A stretch of DNA of 64,000 nucleotides from Campanula takesimana. Its lineage: Eukaryota; Streptophyta; Magnoliopsida; Asterales; Campanulaceae. Below the pieces are notes generated by a model, which searched no databases, was not told the DNA's origin, and saw only the letters and a program-made list of their open reading frames with translations. The stretch lies in the NCBI GenBank assembly GCA_026119855.1, contig JAOWBW010000269.1, positions 620,001 to 684,000 on the forward strand, read 5' to 3'. Positions 1 to 9,182 of this stretch are shown here, one piece after another. How positions within the stretch are numbered: the first letter of the stretch is position 1; every line of letters starts with the position of its first letter. The position numbers and the translations under genes are program-made.

Positions 1-930
1 TGACGGTTGACAAATGAGCATCAATTCCGGTATACTAGCGGTATTAGCACTAGCATTGTCGAATGAAATAGAAAATATTTTTTGCAAAAGACCATATTTT
101 GCCAAAATGGCGTGCAACTTTCTACAAATATTTTCCGCGGAATGAGGTGGTTCAAAACTATCATATGCAAGTAGTCTTTTTTGTAAAGTCCACGAATTAT
201 CGATCCAATGGCATGTAACACCCAAATAACTATTTCTTTGCCAATGATCACTCCAACCATCGGCACAAATTGAAACTCTTTGATCTAATTTTGATAAAAC
301 ATCAATTAAAAAATGTTTATATTCCAAAACCACTTTTTTAATATCGCGTACGAGAGTCGTACGTGGTACTTTGGAGGCGGCCGGATTTAAAGAAAGTCTA
401 ATAAACCGTTCATAAAAGTCATCATCCGCAAAGTTAAAAGCAAGCCCTTTAACACACACAAATTTGCACAATTCTTTCCTATAAACGACATTATTAAACT
501 TAAATAAGACCGAAGACGTACCTTGGGTGTTAGGTTGAGCAAATTGTAATTGAGCTTGATCACTATCAATCCCAAGTTTTTCAGGATGTGTTGATCTCAA
601 GTGATGGTTCAATGTTCCATGCCCATTACCTTTTGCGAACGGGTAAGATTTGGTGCAATAGTTGCAACACGCTCGAAAATGTACAAAGTCGTTGGGGTCA
701 ATTTGTACTTTTCGGAAATGGATCGTGAAAGTGTCGGATTTGGATTCTCGTGCTTGACGTTGCCCCCGACCACCTCTTCCCACGCCTCGAGCTCGGCCGG
801 CCCCGGCCCTACCACTTTGAGGAACATTTTCTTCAACATTTTGCTCACTTTCCTCAAAATGTGACTCAATTTCCGGGTTAAGTGAGGAAGAACCAACATG
901 TTCCTTGCCGCTCCTTCGAGATGAGGCCAT
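1..930 (-). CDS. hAT-family transposase with BED zinc finger, N-terminal 310 residues (3' end outside window)
   Basis: Cut-and-paste transposase of the Ac/Tam3 (hAT) type, also the source of DAYSLEEPER/RICESLEEPER-like host proteins; expected to bind the element ends in the nucleus. The frame is open from ATG at 928-930 to base 1, 310 codons with no stop. Residues 38-66 are Gly/Arg-rich. A BED-type finger is visible with Cys89, Cys92, His109/110 and His115. The RNase H-like core begins near residue 200: Asp224 in the ADGWSD motif and Asp291 in SISFDNASAN fit the first two acidic positions of the hAT catalytic core. The third acidic residue and the C-terminal dimerisation (hATC) region would lie outside. 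The start is the first ATG after the repeat-rich leader. The seen part is undamaged, so this may be a young, possibly competent copy. Confidence 0.9.
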   Translation of the reverse strand, partial: MASSRRSGKEHVGSSSLNPEIESHFEESEQNVEENVPQSGRAGAGRARGVGRGGRGQRQARESKSDTFTIHFRKVQIDPNDFVHFRACCNYCTKSYPFAKGNGHGTLNHHLRSTHPEKLGIDSDQAQLQFAQPNTQGTSSVLFKFNNVVYRKELCKFVCVKGLAFNFADDDFYERFIRLSLNPAASKVPRTTLVRDIKKVVLEYKHFLIDVLSKLDQRVSICADGWSDHWQRNSYLGVTCHWIDNSWTLQKRLLAYDSFEPPHSAENICRKLHAILAKYGLLQKIFSISFDNASANTASIPELMLICQPS

Positions 931-944
931 TTTGTTAACAAACT

Positions 945-1235
945 AACTGAAACTGTTTAGAAACTGACTGAAACTCGCTAAAAAACTGACTGAAAATGAT
1001 GAAAAACACAGATTTTGTTAAAAAACTGACTGAAACTGTCAAAAAACTGACTGAAACTCTCAAAAACTGACTGGAATTCTGAAAACTAACTGGAAAATGA
1101 TTTGAAACTGACTGGAAATGGTTAACAAAGTGACTGGAATTTTCTAAATAAATTAAAAAAGTGATTTCGTTAAAAAACTAACTGGAAAGCGTTAAAAAAC
1201 TGACTGGAATTATGCAATCTAACTGGAAATATGAG
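945..1235 (-). repeat. Degenerate tandem motif in the hAT 5' leader
   Basis: About a dozen loosely spaced copies of AACTGACTGRAA (on the coding strand TTYCAGTCAGTT) fill the stretch between the transposase start and the TATA-like box. Spacers are AT-rich and variable. The stretch is untranslated leader of the hAT gene. Short repeated words near hAT ends often serve as transposase binding sites, but these lie well inside the subterminal CCGGTT block, so that role is only a guess. Confidence 0.7.
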
Positions 1236-1305
1236 AGAGTGTGAGAATTAGTAGAGAGAGAAAGAGTATAGAGAAGATGTGGAACTAAAATGGTAGGAGG
1301 GAGGG

Positions 1306-1317
1306 GGTATTTATATG
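1306..1317 (-). promoter_or_regulatory. Probable TATA box of the hAT transposase gene
   Basis: On the minus strand this reads CATATAAATACC, a good plant TATA box, about 375 bp upstream of the start codon. It lies between the poly-T tract/CCGGTT block and the repeat-rich leader. No other TATA-like word in the 400 bp upstream of the ATG is as good. Confidence 0.5.
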
Positions 1318-1469
1318 TAAGCAATTTTTGGTTTTTTTTTTTTTTTTTTTTTCATTTAAGGCCGAAAGTTAACTGAACTAACGGCTAGTTGGAAAACTAG
1401 CCGTTTTTGGACAGTGGTGGTCAGTCAGACATGGGGAAATGGGGGGGGCCCGGTGCAAATTTTTGAAAA

Positions 1470-1713
1470 GTAGCCGTTAGGCGGTTAACCTCCGGTTTTA
1501 TAACCGGTTTAACCGCCGGTTATCCGGTTGGCGGTTATCCGGTTATAACCGGCGGTTTACCGGTTTTGAGAAAGGCCTAACCGAAACCGAACCGGGGAAT
1601 TACGGTTGACGGTTGAGCCGGTTTCCGGTTAACCGGTTTCCCGGTTTTGACCCGGTTTTGACCGGTTATCAACCGGTGGTTAGCCGGTTGCCGGTTTTTT
1701 TTGGTCACGTCTA
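1470..1713. repeat. hAT subterminal CCGGTT array and terminal inverted repeat
   Basis: Dozens of overlapping CCGGTT, AACCGG and GCGGTT words occur in both orientations, ending in a terminal motif that reads outward TAGACGTGACCAA. The complete MITE at 40549-40735 has the same composition and a related tip. Such arrays are typical of hAT ends that contact the transposase. The array stops sharply at 1713. Confidence 0.75.
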
Positions 1714-1908
1714 ATTGGCATTGGATTTTCATAAATGTAACTAGATCTGAGTTTTATTTTTATTTTATTTATTTTTTTTGCATTTTTTTTTTTTTTTGAA
1801 ACAATGTGAATTATTACTTCAATTTTTTTAATTACTTTTCATGGAAATTAATCAATGGAATATATGGAATATTTTTCTAAAAAGACTATAAATTATCAAT
1901 CTATATAT
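1714..1908. other. AT-rich spacer, nothing recognised
   Basis: Low-complexity A/T-rich sequence with poly-T runs between the hAT end and the GTGGCGGAGC element. No coding signal. Confidence 0.6.
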
Positions 1909-1910
1909 AT

Positions 1911-2395
1911 CAGTGGCGGAGCTAACATGAGTGGTTTGGAGGTATTGCCACCTTTAGTGTTCATCAATCTATATTGAATAATACTAGGGGTACAAAAAAT
2001 CACAAAATCTTGCTCATAAAATCTTAGGTGTCATAATTTTATTGGTGTTTTTTATTAGAGTGTGGTGGGTCCATTATCGATGCAACCAATAAAATATCGC
2101 CACCCATTTTGTGAGCTAGATTTTGTGAGCTTATTTTGTACCCCTAGCATTGCTCATCTATATTAGTGGCGGAGCTAACATGAAAGCAAAGTGGGCAATT
2201 GCCCCATTGGTTTTTTAAAAAAAAAAAAAAAATACTAGTGCAAAATTTTCTAATTTTGGGGGTTTAGTGCAATTTGTTGAAACTTACCTCCTTTAAAATA
2301 AAAGAAAAAATACACTAAAATTTTAATTTGCCTCCATTGAAACTTTCTGCAATTTTCGCCCACGCTGATAAAAATTCTTGATTCCGCCACCAATG
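1911..2395. mobile_element. GTGGCGGAGC-type non-autonomous elements, partly duplicated, with an inner MITE
   Basis: The tip GTGGCGGAGCTAACATG occurs directly repeated at about 1913 and 2165, and an inverted form (TTCCGCCAC) ends at 2395. This tip is common in plant non-autonomous DNA elements, usually assigned to hAT. Between the two direct copies lies a separate short inverted-repeat element (1980-2151). Whether there are two adjacent insertions or one element with a duplicated end is unclear; no clean target duplication is visible. Confidence 0.5.
1980..2151. mobile_element. Small MITE with CTAGGGGTACA tips
   Basis: Inverted ends: AATACTAGGGGTACA on the left and TGTACCCCTAGCATT on the right. 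Inner AGCTCACAAAATCT-like words are mirrored too. Length about 170 bp, no coding capacity; superfamily not determined. Confidence 0.5.
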
Positions 2396-3372
2396 ATTCA
2401 TATTACTCCCTAAAATAGACCTTCCATCCATCAAATGTGTGCATCCAAGACCAACACTTAATACCACTTCATTAACTAATAATATCATAGGTCATCACTA
2501 TAACAAAAAATGTGTTTAAGGATGATTGCATCGAAAATTATACTCCTTCTGTCCAGAATATATGTCCGTCCCAAAGTATATATCCACTTTTCCTTTTTAG
2601 TCCGTCTTAGATTAGAGTATATGTTCATTTGAATTCTTTTCCAATTTTTGGGGTCCGGCCGCGAGGTCTGAATAGTAAGTATGAATCATAGTTCAAATAG
2701 TTCGTAATTTATTTTATATATTCATTCCGTGTTTCAGATACTAGAATCAATATCCGACGAAGTAGAACCGATGACAGACCCTTCTCACTCATTATCTCTC
2801 CCACTTTACTTTTATACTCACAACACCAATCAACTTACTAATCATTCCCATTCATTCTCTCTCATACTTTATTTCCATACTCATAACACTTACATCACTT
2901 CCACCATTTCTAAATCTCCGTATAAATAGGATGGTTCATAATTTTTCACACATTGTGAAAATTAAGAAGACAAAAATAGTGTTCCACACAATAACAACTC
3001 AACTCAAGCCACTTGACAAAGTCACTGAGTGGGTATATTCATGAAAGAGTACACTTCAACTTTGTTGGTGGTGGGAGTTTAAATGGGCCCCCATTAGCAA
3101 ATCATTGGGCCAAGGACTTTGAATGGTGTTTATGTGGGTCCCTAACAAGAAGACACCTAAAAGACAAGCTTTTCTTTAATATGGTAAATAATCTTTTTAG
3201 GACCAAACTGGCCTCAGTGGCTTTACATGGAAAAAGTAGTCTAGGATTTGGGTTTGATGATTAAAGTGTGTGGGTGTGAGAAAGTACTCTTCTCTTGGGT
3301 GTGTTTTCAGTTTTTTGAGGCCTCTTTCCGACCATTTTTTCTTGCTTTTGGGGTGAATTATGAAGCTGGGCT

Positions 3373-3403
<31 letters not shown>

Positions 3404-5377
3404 GGGTGGGGGGTGGGTTGGGATGTGAAAAGACCAAAATGCCCTTTGTATTGGATAGGTAATGACAAGTATCATTGGAGCTTTATGGTAATTGGAGCAA
3501 CATTTATGAACAGCTAAATCAGACAAGATCCATGTGAAAGAGATGGAAGATAAAGTTCAATAAACAGTAATCATAGCCAGTTAGCCATTTTGTACTCTAG
3601 TTCTATTTATGATGATAATCAATTCAACCCCTTTTGTAAGTATTAAGAGTATCACAAAAGAAAAAAAAATAGTTTAGCCCAAAATGGATATTCAAAATTA
3701 AATTTGAAAATTTATTTTATAAAGGATTAATAAGTTTTTTTTAATTTGCTTCAAATACTTAATGATCAACCTGAGGAATTCATTAAGTAATTTTAAATAC
3801 AATATGATAGCGATCTCGCTTTACCATGTAGAAAAGGTCATGAGTTTTTTGAATTGAATCTCGTTAAGAAATTTGTATTAGTCTATTTATAGGCTCAGTT
3901 TTAGTTTTATGGCATTATGAATTAATATAAAAAAAATCCAATTATTTTTTCAAAAAAGAAACATTAAACGTCACGTAACGTACGAGCCTCTCACTGATCA
4001 GGTTCGGGATCCAGAATATGGATGTTGGGGAAGGATGAAGGAGGATCATGGAAAATGCCGGAGGTTTACAACAGAGTAAAGTGCCCATAAAAATCGACTG
4101 ACGCTCTGGGTCAAATGGAACGCTCAAATTTTATTAAATCAAATGACTATTAACATTAATAAAGACACAGATAAAATTTCAAAAATTTGTTCCAAATTTA
4201 AGGAGTGTTGCTGCTGTGGATGTTCATATGTGATAGTACATCTGAGTGAAGATCATGTTTTTGTCAAAAGTTCAATGATGGTATCTTCTTCATGATTCTA
4301 TCTTTCCATTGTTGTTGTTTAGTACTCCTTTTTTTTGTCATGGAATAAATGTTCTATTTATTATTTTTTCTTTGTCTCAAAATAAATGTCGTCTTACTAA
4401 AAATAAGGTATGAAATTTGGTAATCTTCCTATATTACTCATTCTAATAAGCACAGGCATTACAATGTCATAGGAGGTGTCACTCTACCCATGTGACTAAA
4501 TCGGGACAATCAAGGAAACCTAGGTGAACTACCATTTTCCTTTTGTTTTTTAATAAGAAGGTAATTTGAGAAATTATTTTAAGTTAATTTATTGCTTAAA
4601 TTACCTATGTATTAAAATAAAATGAAAAAAATATTTTAGAACGGAAGGAATACTTTTCTTTCAAAGTAATTATTACAGCTAAAATTCCTTCCTTTCAAAG
4701 TAATTATTACAGCTAAAAAAATAGGACTCCATATGTCTGGCATAAACTCCATACTTGCACGCATAACTCAGCTTAGTGGTTAGGCTTCCCTGTTAGCTCA
4801 ACGGTTTGGCTTCGCTGTTTGAAACTGCGGTTAGCTCGACTCAGTTCAGTTTGGTTTGGTTTGAAGAGTTAGACTGCAATTCAAACCGAGCTACGCAGTA
4901 TGCTAATTTTTTAGACTGAGTTGAACCGCTCATGCTCAAAGTTAAGACAAATCACATAATTTAACTCAGTTCAGTCCCAAACCGCACAAACTGCTGACAC
5001 CCTTAACTGTAACTGTAAGTAATCAACCCATTTATAAAATTCAATGACATACCCGATCATACAAAGCCACTAAAAAAATTAACCAAGGTATGCCTATCTG
5101 AGGTTTTTTCAGTCCCATCTACGATACATTATTATTATTAAAACATTTTCCCTCCATCAGAAAAGTTATTTTAGTCCATATGTTTTGTCTGAAAAATAAG
5201 AGGATCAATTCCTACAAAATGTACTTAAACTGCACTTATAATAGCTCAAAATATTTATTAATAAAAAGATAATTATCTAAAATATGTATAAAATTAATAT
5301 TCAAATGAATAATATCATTATTTACTCCATCATTATTTCAAACTAATAAGAACCCACCATTTTAAGCACTTACTACT
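2396..5377. other. Intergenic AT-rich DNA with decayed MITEs; no gene found
   Basis: No open frame here resembles a protein. Visible items: Stowaway-like tips near 2543 and 4327-4650, a poly-T tract at 3380-3403, a tandem duplication of a 24-bp unit (TCAAAGTAATTATTACAGC plus a few bases) near 4660 and 4696, and a pair of inverted words containing CTCAGTTCAGT near 4840 and 4970 suggesting an old inverted-repeat element. None has clear boundaries. Confidence 0.5.
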
Positions 5378-5637
5378 TACTCCCTCTGTCCCCGACCAAT
5401 AGGCACAGTTTGATTTTTTTTGGTCAACTGGGTCAATCTTTTACCATAATTTTATGAATATCTAGATATCTCTATACAATTTTAAAAATTGTTAATGATA
5501 GTATTTCTAATAGTGAAACAATTAAAAAAAATAGAATTTCAAAGAGGTATTTAGATATTCATAAAATTATGGTTAAAGATTGACTCAGTTGATCAAAAAA
5601 GTCAAATTATGCCCATTAGTCTGGGACACAGTGAGTA
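5378..5637. mobile_element. Stowaway-like MITE
   Basis: Begins TACTCCCTCTGTCCC and ends with the inverse GGGACACAGTGAGTA. The arms stay complementary well inside (TTTATGAATATCTAGATA against its inverse), so the unit can fold into a long hairpin. About 260 bp, flanked by TA as in Tc1/mariner-type MITEs. A relative with the same interior words is at 31728-31989. Confidence 0.75.
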
Positions 5638-6748
5638 TTACATATGATCTAAATATACGTTTCTGTTTTGATCAAGAATAAAATATTCAATTTAGAACGG
5701 GGATGTGAGAAATTGAATAATGTTGGGAATATGTTGAGAAATCGTGTGTCGGGAGAGGATTATGATGGTAATATTGTTTATTCACACTCAAAGAATTACA
5801 ATAGCCTAAATCATCTATTTATATACAAAATTAACCAATCAAATCAAACCAAATCTTAATTCAAATATTTCCTACCATATCTACTCTAGCTAACTAAGGA
5901 AAGATAATAACAAAATATATTCTTAAGATATTTACAATATTTCATTCAAATTTCGGCTTGATCTCGATCTCGTTCGGTTGACTCAGTCAAGCTCGGTCCA
6001 CTCCATATTATTCTCCAACTGAATACTCATTAATTTCATTTTTTATGTGCTCAAACTTGGTGTGATTGCAACCAAGGGGGAGCATCAATGTTGTCTATAG
6101 TGAAAGGCACAATGAATCTAAGTTAGCTCCATCATCACTACATCAATATTTTATCATTTTAAATATTCTTGTTTCGGGAAACCCCAAGTTTATGCACTAA
6201 TCATCAACTAATATTGCTGTTTAATGTAGGTGGGAAGTGAGTTAAATGATAAACAATGTATTTTTCCCTCTCCAACAAATAAAATAGTATGGATTAGAAG
6301 AGACTATTAGAGAGAGCACTTTGTTTAGGAGGTAGGAGAATTGAGTAGAAATTGTTCATCAATAAGTGAGAGGGTCATGTTTCATTACATTTTTTATTTT
6401 ATTTACTTCGTCTACTTTAAAATAAATATTGTTTTACTTCTGATTACGCCATGGCTTTTTAAATATACATTTATGCACCTGCCTATACACATTATATACG
6501 ATCTATACACTTATACCAAATACAAAAAGTAGAACCCTTCAAAAAGCCAAATATACACTACACCCTCTATATAAATAACCATTTCATCATTTCATAAAGA
6601 TGTGTTGACTCTCTCTTTCTCTACAACACTCTCTCTAAACTTCTACACTGTAGTTATCTCTATATACACTGTCTTGATTTTCACACTCGACAAGGACACT
6701 CACGGTTGTGAATAAAAACACTTGTGCATACCTTTTTTTATATACACT
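5638..6748. other. Intergenic AT-rich DNA, nothing recognised
   Basis: No open frame with protein-like composition and no clear repeat boundary. The stretch leads into the target copy of the hAT derivative that starts at 6749. Confidence 0.5.
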
Positions 6749-7504
6749 CAGGGGCGGACGCACGTATATGAGAGGGGGGTTAATTGACCCCCTCACTTCT
6801 CAGTCTATACCCATTTTAACCCCTTAAATTTTTTCAAATTATAACCTTAACCCCCCTCAAAAATTTCAGTTAACCCCCCTCAAAATTTACATAAAACCCT
6901 AGATATATAAGCTCAATTTTTACACAACTAACCCACACTTATCTCGTTAGTTTGCCGCAAGCGGGTTTCTATTAGTCGGAAGAAGACGATTGCGCGAAGG
7001 AGAGACTGAGAGAGAGGCGACGCAGAGGAGAGGGGAGACGGCGATCGACCAAAGTTGTACGGCGACGGCGATCGGAAGCCGGACCTGAGGACCTCACCGG
7101 AGGCTGGAGCACCGGGCCCATACTTTCGGTTCATAACAGGTAATTTTTCTCATGTTTTTCGCCTACTATCTCAAATCCCAAATCTCAAATCCCTAAATTT
7201 CCCAAAATTTAGGGTTTCACCATTTCAATCAGATTTTTGTTTTTAATCTCATTGATTTTTTATTGAAATATACACTATTAAATCTCAAATCATTGCCACT
7301 GTGACTTGTTTGTGTTGCAATTTTTAATTGAGATTTTTGTAATTGCAACCATAAGCCATTTTGTTTTGGTATTGATTCAAATGGAAAAAACGAATTTGGG
7401 ATTCATTTTTAGACATTTGTCTGTATTCTTTCTTAAAAGAAATTGAAATTGGTAATTCAGTTATTGAACGTAAAATTTGGTTGAAGCTTGTTCTCTACAG
7501 AAAA

Positions 7505-8023
7505 ATGGGTCATCCTCGAAGTTTGAAAAGATCATGTGGGTCGTCTACTTCTGACTCTAAGATGAATGAGGCTTCTCGTCCCGGAGGTTAGAAACTATGA
7601 GCTATAATCTTGTTATGTGTTTGTGTATGGCCAGTGGCCTTGTAGTTGTTGCTTGTTTGTGTCCTTGCTCGTGTGGTTGTTTATGGCCAGTGGCCTTGTT
7701 GTGGTTTTATGGCCGGTGGCCCTGTTAATTTGTTTGTGTATGGCCAGTGGCCTTGTAGTTGTTGCCTTGTTTAATATGGCCAGTGCCCTTCCTCGTGTGG
7801 TTGTTTATGGCCAGTGGCCTTGTTGTTGTGGTTTTATGGCCTGTGACCTTGATGATTTGTTTGTGTATGGCCAGTGGCCTTGTAGTTGTTGCCTTGTTGA
7901 TGTGTTTATAATACTTTATATATGGTCGGTGTACCTGTTAATTTGTTTTGTACACATTTTCAAACAGTGCTCGAAAACTATTTCAAGAAAATGAAGCATT
8001 CCCAAAGTAACGGAGATTTTTAG
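7505..8023 (+). pseudogene. Truncated 5' exons of a hAT (TTF-type) transposase gene
   Basis: Exon 1 runs 7505-7586 from ATG (27 codons plus one base) and is Ser/Arg-rich. A GT donor follows. After a 381-bp intron that contains the minisatellite, a CAAACAG acceptor opens exon 2 at 7968, which continues in phase for 18 codons (LENYFKKMK) to a stop at 8021-8023. The word ENYFKK resembles the short Phe/Lys-rich N-terminus of TTF-type hAT transposases, which precedes the finger. Everything that would carry the finger and catalytic core is missing. The leader upstream (6950-7130) is GC-rich, like a plant first exon. Function is lost; the splice model is an inference from phase. Confidence 0.4.
7617..7935. 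repeat. Minisatellite built on TATGGCCAGTGGCCTTG
   Basis: About nine copies of the near-palindrome GGCCAGTGGCC, each in a longer TATGGCCAGTGGCCTTGTNGTTG unit. They form a higher-order repeat of roughly 125-130 bp (GTAGTTGTTGC, CGTGTGGTTG and TTGTGGTTTTATGG alternate). It sits in the presumed intron of the hAT derivative. The 125-residue open frame across it is a by-product of the repeat. Confidence 0.85.
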
Positions 8024-8485
8024 GAAAATTGAAAATGAAGATATTATGGAGTATTTTAAAAAGATAAAGAATAGAAAACCACTTGAGTAGCACTTTTCTT
8101 ATTATATCATCAAAATTTGAATTCATGTGAAAAAATGCTTTATATGTGAGTTTTTTATTGTTTTTTTAATAGTGTAATTTTTTTTAAATCTTTTTATATA
8201 ATTTTTTTGACCCCCTCACTGTAAAACCTGGATACACCACTGTATACCCTTGAAAATGGTTGGATATGTATTGTGGTGGCGAGTGGGTCCCACCACACGC
8301 ACACTTTTTCTTTGTCATTACTTGAAAAACTCCATTCTCTCTATCAGATATCCGTTTCCTTTGTCCATATTTAAAATGGACCGAAATAATGAAAATAAAA
8401 AAGGAAATCTCAAGTTTTTTTTAAATATATAAACAAGTTTACTCACAGTTTGAACCTTCAGAATGCGGACGTGCTTAATTAATAG

Positions 8486-8661
8486 CAGTGTTCTAAAAGA
8501 CCCCGTCTAGGTCGCTTAGGCCCCGCCTAGGCGCTAGGCTCATGAAACGCCTAAGTCCCGTCTAGGATATTATAATTATTTCTGAATTCCCGGCCCCACC
8601 TAGATCCCGACTAGGCGCCCCTGCAGTGCCTAGCGACCGCCTAGCGTTTTTTAGAACATTG
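8486..8661. mobile_element. hAT MITE with 8-bp target duplication
   Basis: Ends CAGTGTTCTAAAA and, inverted, CAATGTTCTAAAA; the inside is rich in CGCCTAGGCG words in both orientations. The exact 8-bp direct copies ATTAATAG flank it at 8478-8485 and 8662-8669. This is a well-known type of plant hAT MITE and is clearly complete at 176 bp. Confidence 0.92.
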
Positions 8662-8813
8662 ATTAATAGGGATAGTTTTATCAGTTTTGACATTTTACCT
8701 GGCTTAAGTTTTGACCAAATTCAATGGCTTAGACAGAAAAAAAAAATATAACTCATTTTTAAAATTTTACCTGACTAAAGTTCTGACTAAATTGGTGGCT
8801 TAGCTTATTATTA

Positions 8814-9054
8814 TACTCCCTCCGTTCCAGAGTAAGTGTCTACCCTTTCATTTGCACGGGGATTAAGAAAAAAGTGGAAGTAGTGGAAGTGTTGTGAGTA
8901 TAAAAAGTGAGGTAGGAGAGAGAAAGTGGGGTAGGGAATAGTGAATTGATTAGTGTTGTGAGTGTAAAAGTAAAGTATGAGAAAGAATGAGCGGGATGAA
9001 TAGTAAAGTTTCTTTTCTATTTTAGAAAATGGACACTTACTCTGGGACAGAGTA
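8814..9054. mobile_element. Stowaway-like MITE
   Basis: Starts TACTCCCTCCGTTCCAGAGTAAGTGTC and ends with the inverse GACACTTACTCTGGGACAGAGTA. About 240 bp, TA at the borders. A partial second tip (CTCTGGGACGGAGGTAGT) follows at about 9071-9088, so a neighbouring copy or duplicated end is likely. Confidence 0.75.
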
Positions 9055-9182
9055 AAAAAGAAATGTGAACACTCTGGGACGGAGGTAGTGTAACTTATCA
9101 TATCTAACTGTTGAACAGTTAGGTGACAATAAAAAAAAAAAAAAAAAAAAAAAAGGGATCCAAATTCCAAATTCATGCATTA

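Larger units (their letters stand above)
1..1713 (-). mobile_element. hAT transposon, 5' part; rest lies beyond the left edge
   Basis: The unit holds, in its own 5'-to-3' order (right to left), a terminal motif at 1691-1713 whose outward reading begins TAGACGTGACCAA, a subterminal region full of CCGGTT/AACCGG words, a TATA-like box, a repeat-rich leader and an open transposase frame running off the window. The tip resembles the TIR of the complete hAT MITE at 40549-40735 (TAGGGATGACCAA). The base after the tip starts the possible 8-bp target copy ATTGGCAT (1714-1721), which cannot be checked because the other end is missing. The superfamily call rests mainly on the transposase; the exact right boundary is an inference from the TIR similarity. 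Confidence 0.8.
6749..8242 (+). mobile_element. Internally deleted hAT element (TTF-finger type)
   Basis: The left tip reads CAGGGGCGGACGCACG and the right tip, read inward, CAGTGGTGTATCCAGG. Both are followed inward by a run of G leading to GACCCCCTCAC in mirrored orientation. Flanks TATACACT (6741-6748) and TATACCCT (8243-8250) agree at 7 of 8 bases, the size expected for hAT. The inside holds a GC-rich leader, a first-intron-like stretch, a short split ORF and then directly the right end, so the transposase body appears deleted. This common plant tip usually belongs to elements encoding TTF/ZMYM1-like hAT transposases. Confidence 0.65.

Noticed and set aside
609..941. 110-residue minus-strand open frame and an opposite plus-strand frame (601-864)
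   Set aside because: Shadows of the hAT transposase reading frame, which has the zinc finger and catalytic motifs.
1470..1705. CCGGTT array as a satellite or telomere-like repeat
   Set aside because: Not a regular tandem period; it ends at a hAT tip and the same composition is found inside a bounded hAT MITE.
3380..3403. Poly-T tract as the tail of a SINE/LINE on the minus strand
   Set aside because: No promoter boxes, coding sequence or target duplication around it.
4770..4990. tRNA or tRNA-derived SINE suggested by TTAGTGGTTAGGC and TTAGCTC words
   Set aside because: No cloverleaf, no A/B box at the right spacing and no target duplication; more likely an old inverted-repeat element.
7617..7994. 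125-residue open frame on the plus strand
   Set aside because: It is translated minisatellite; the repeated ASGLVVV-like words follow the DNA repeat and there is no family resemblance.
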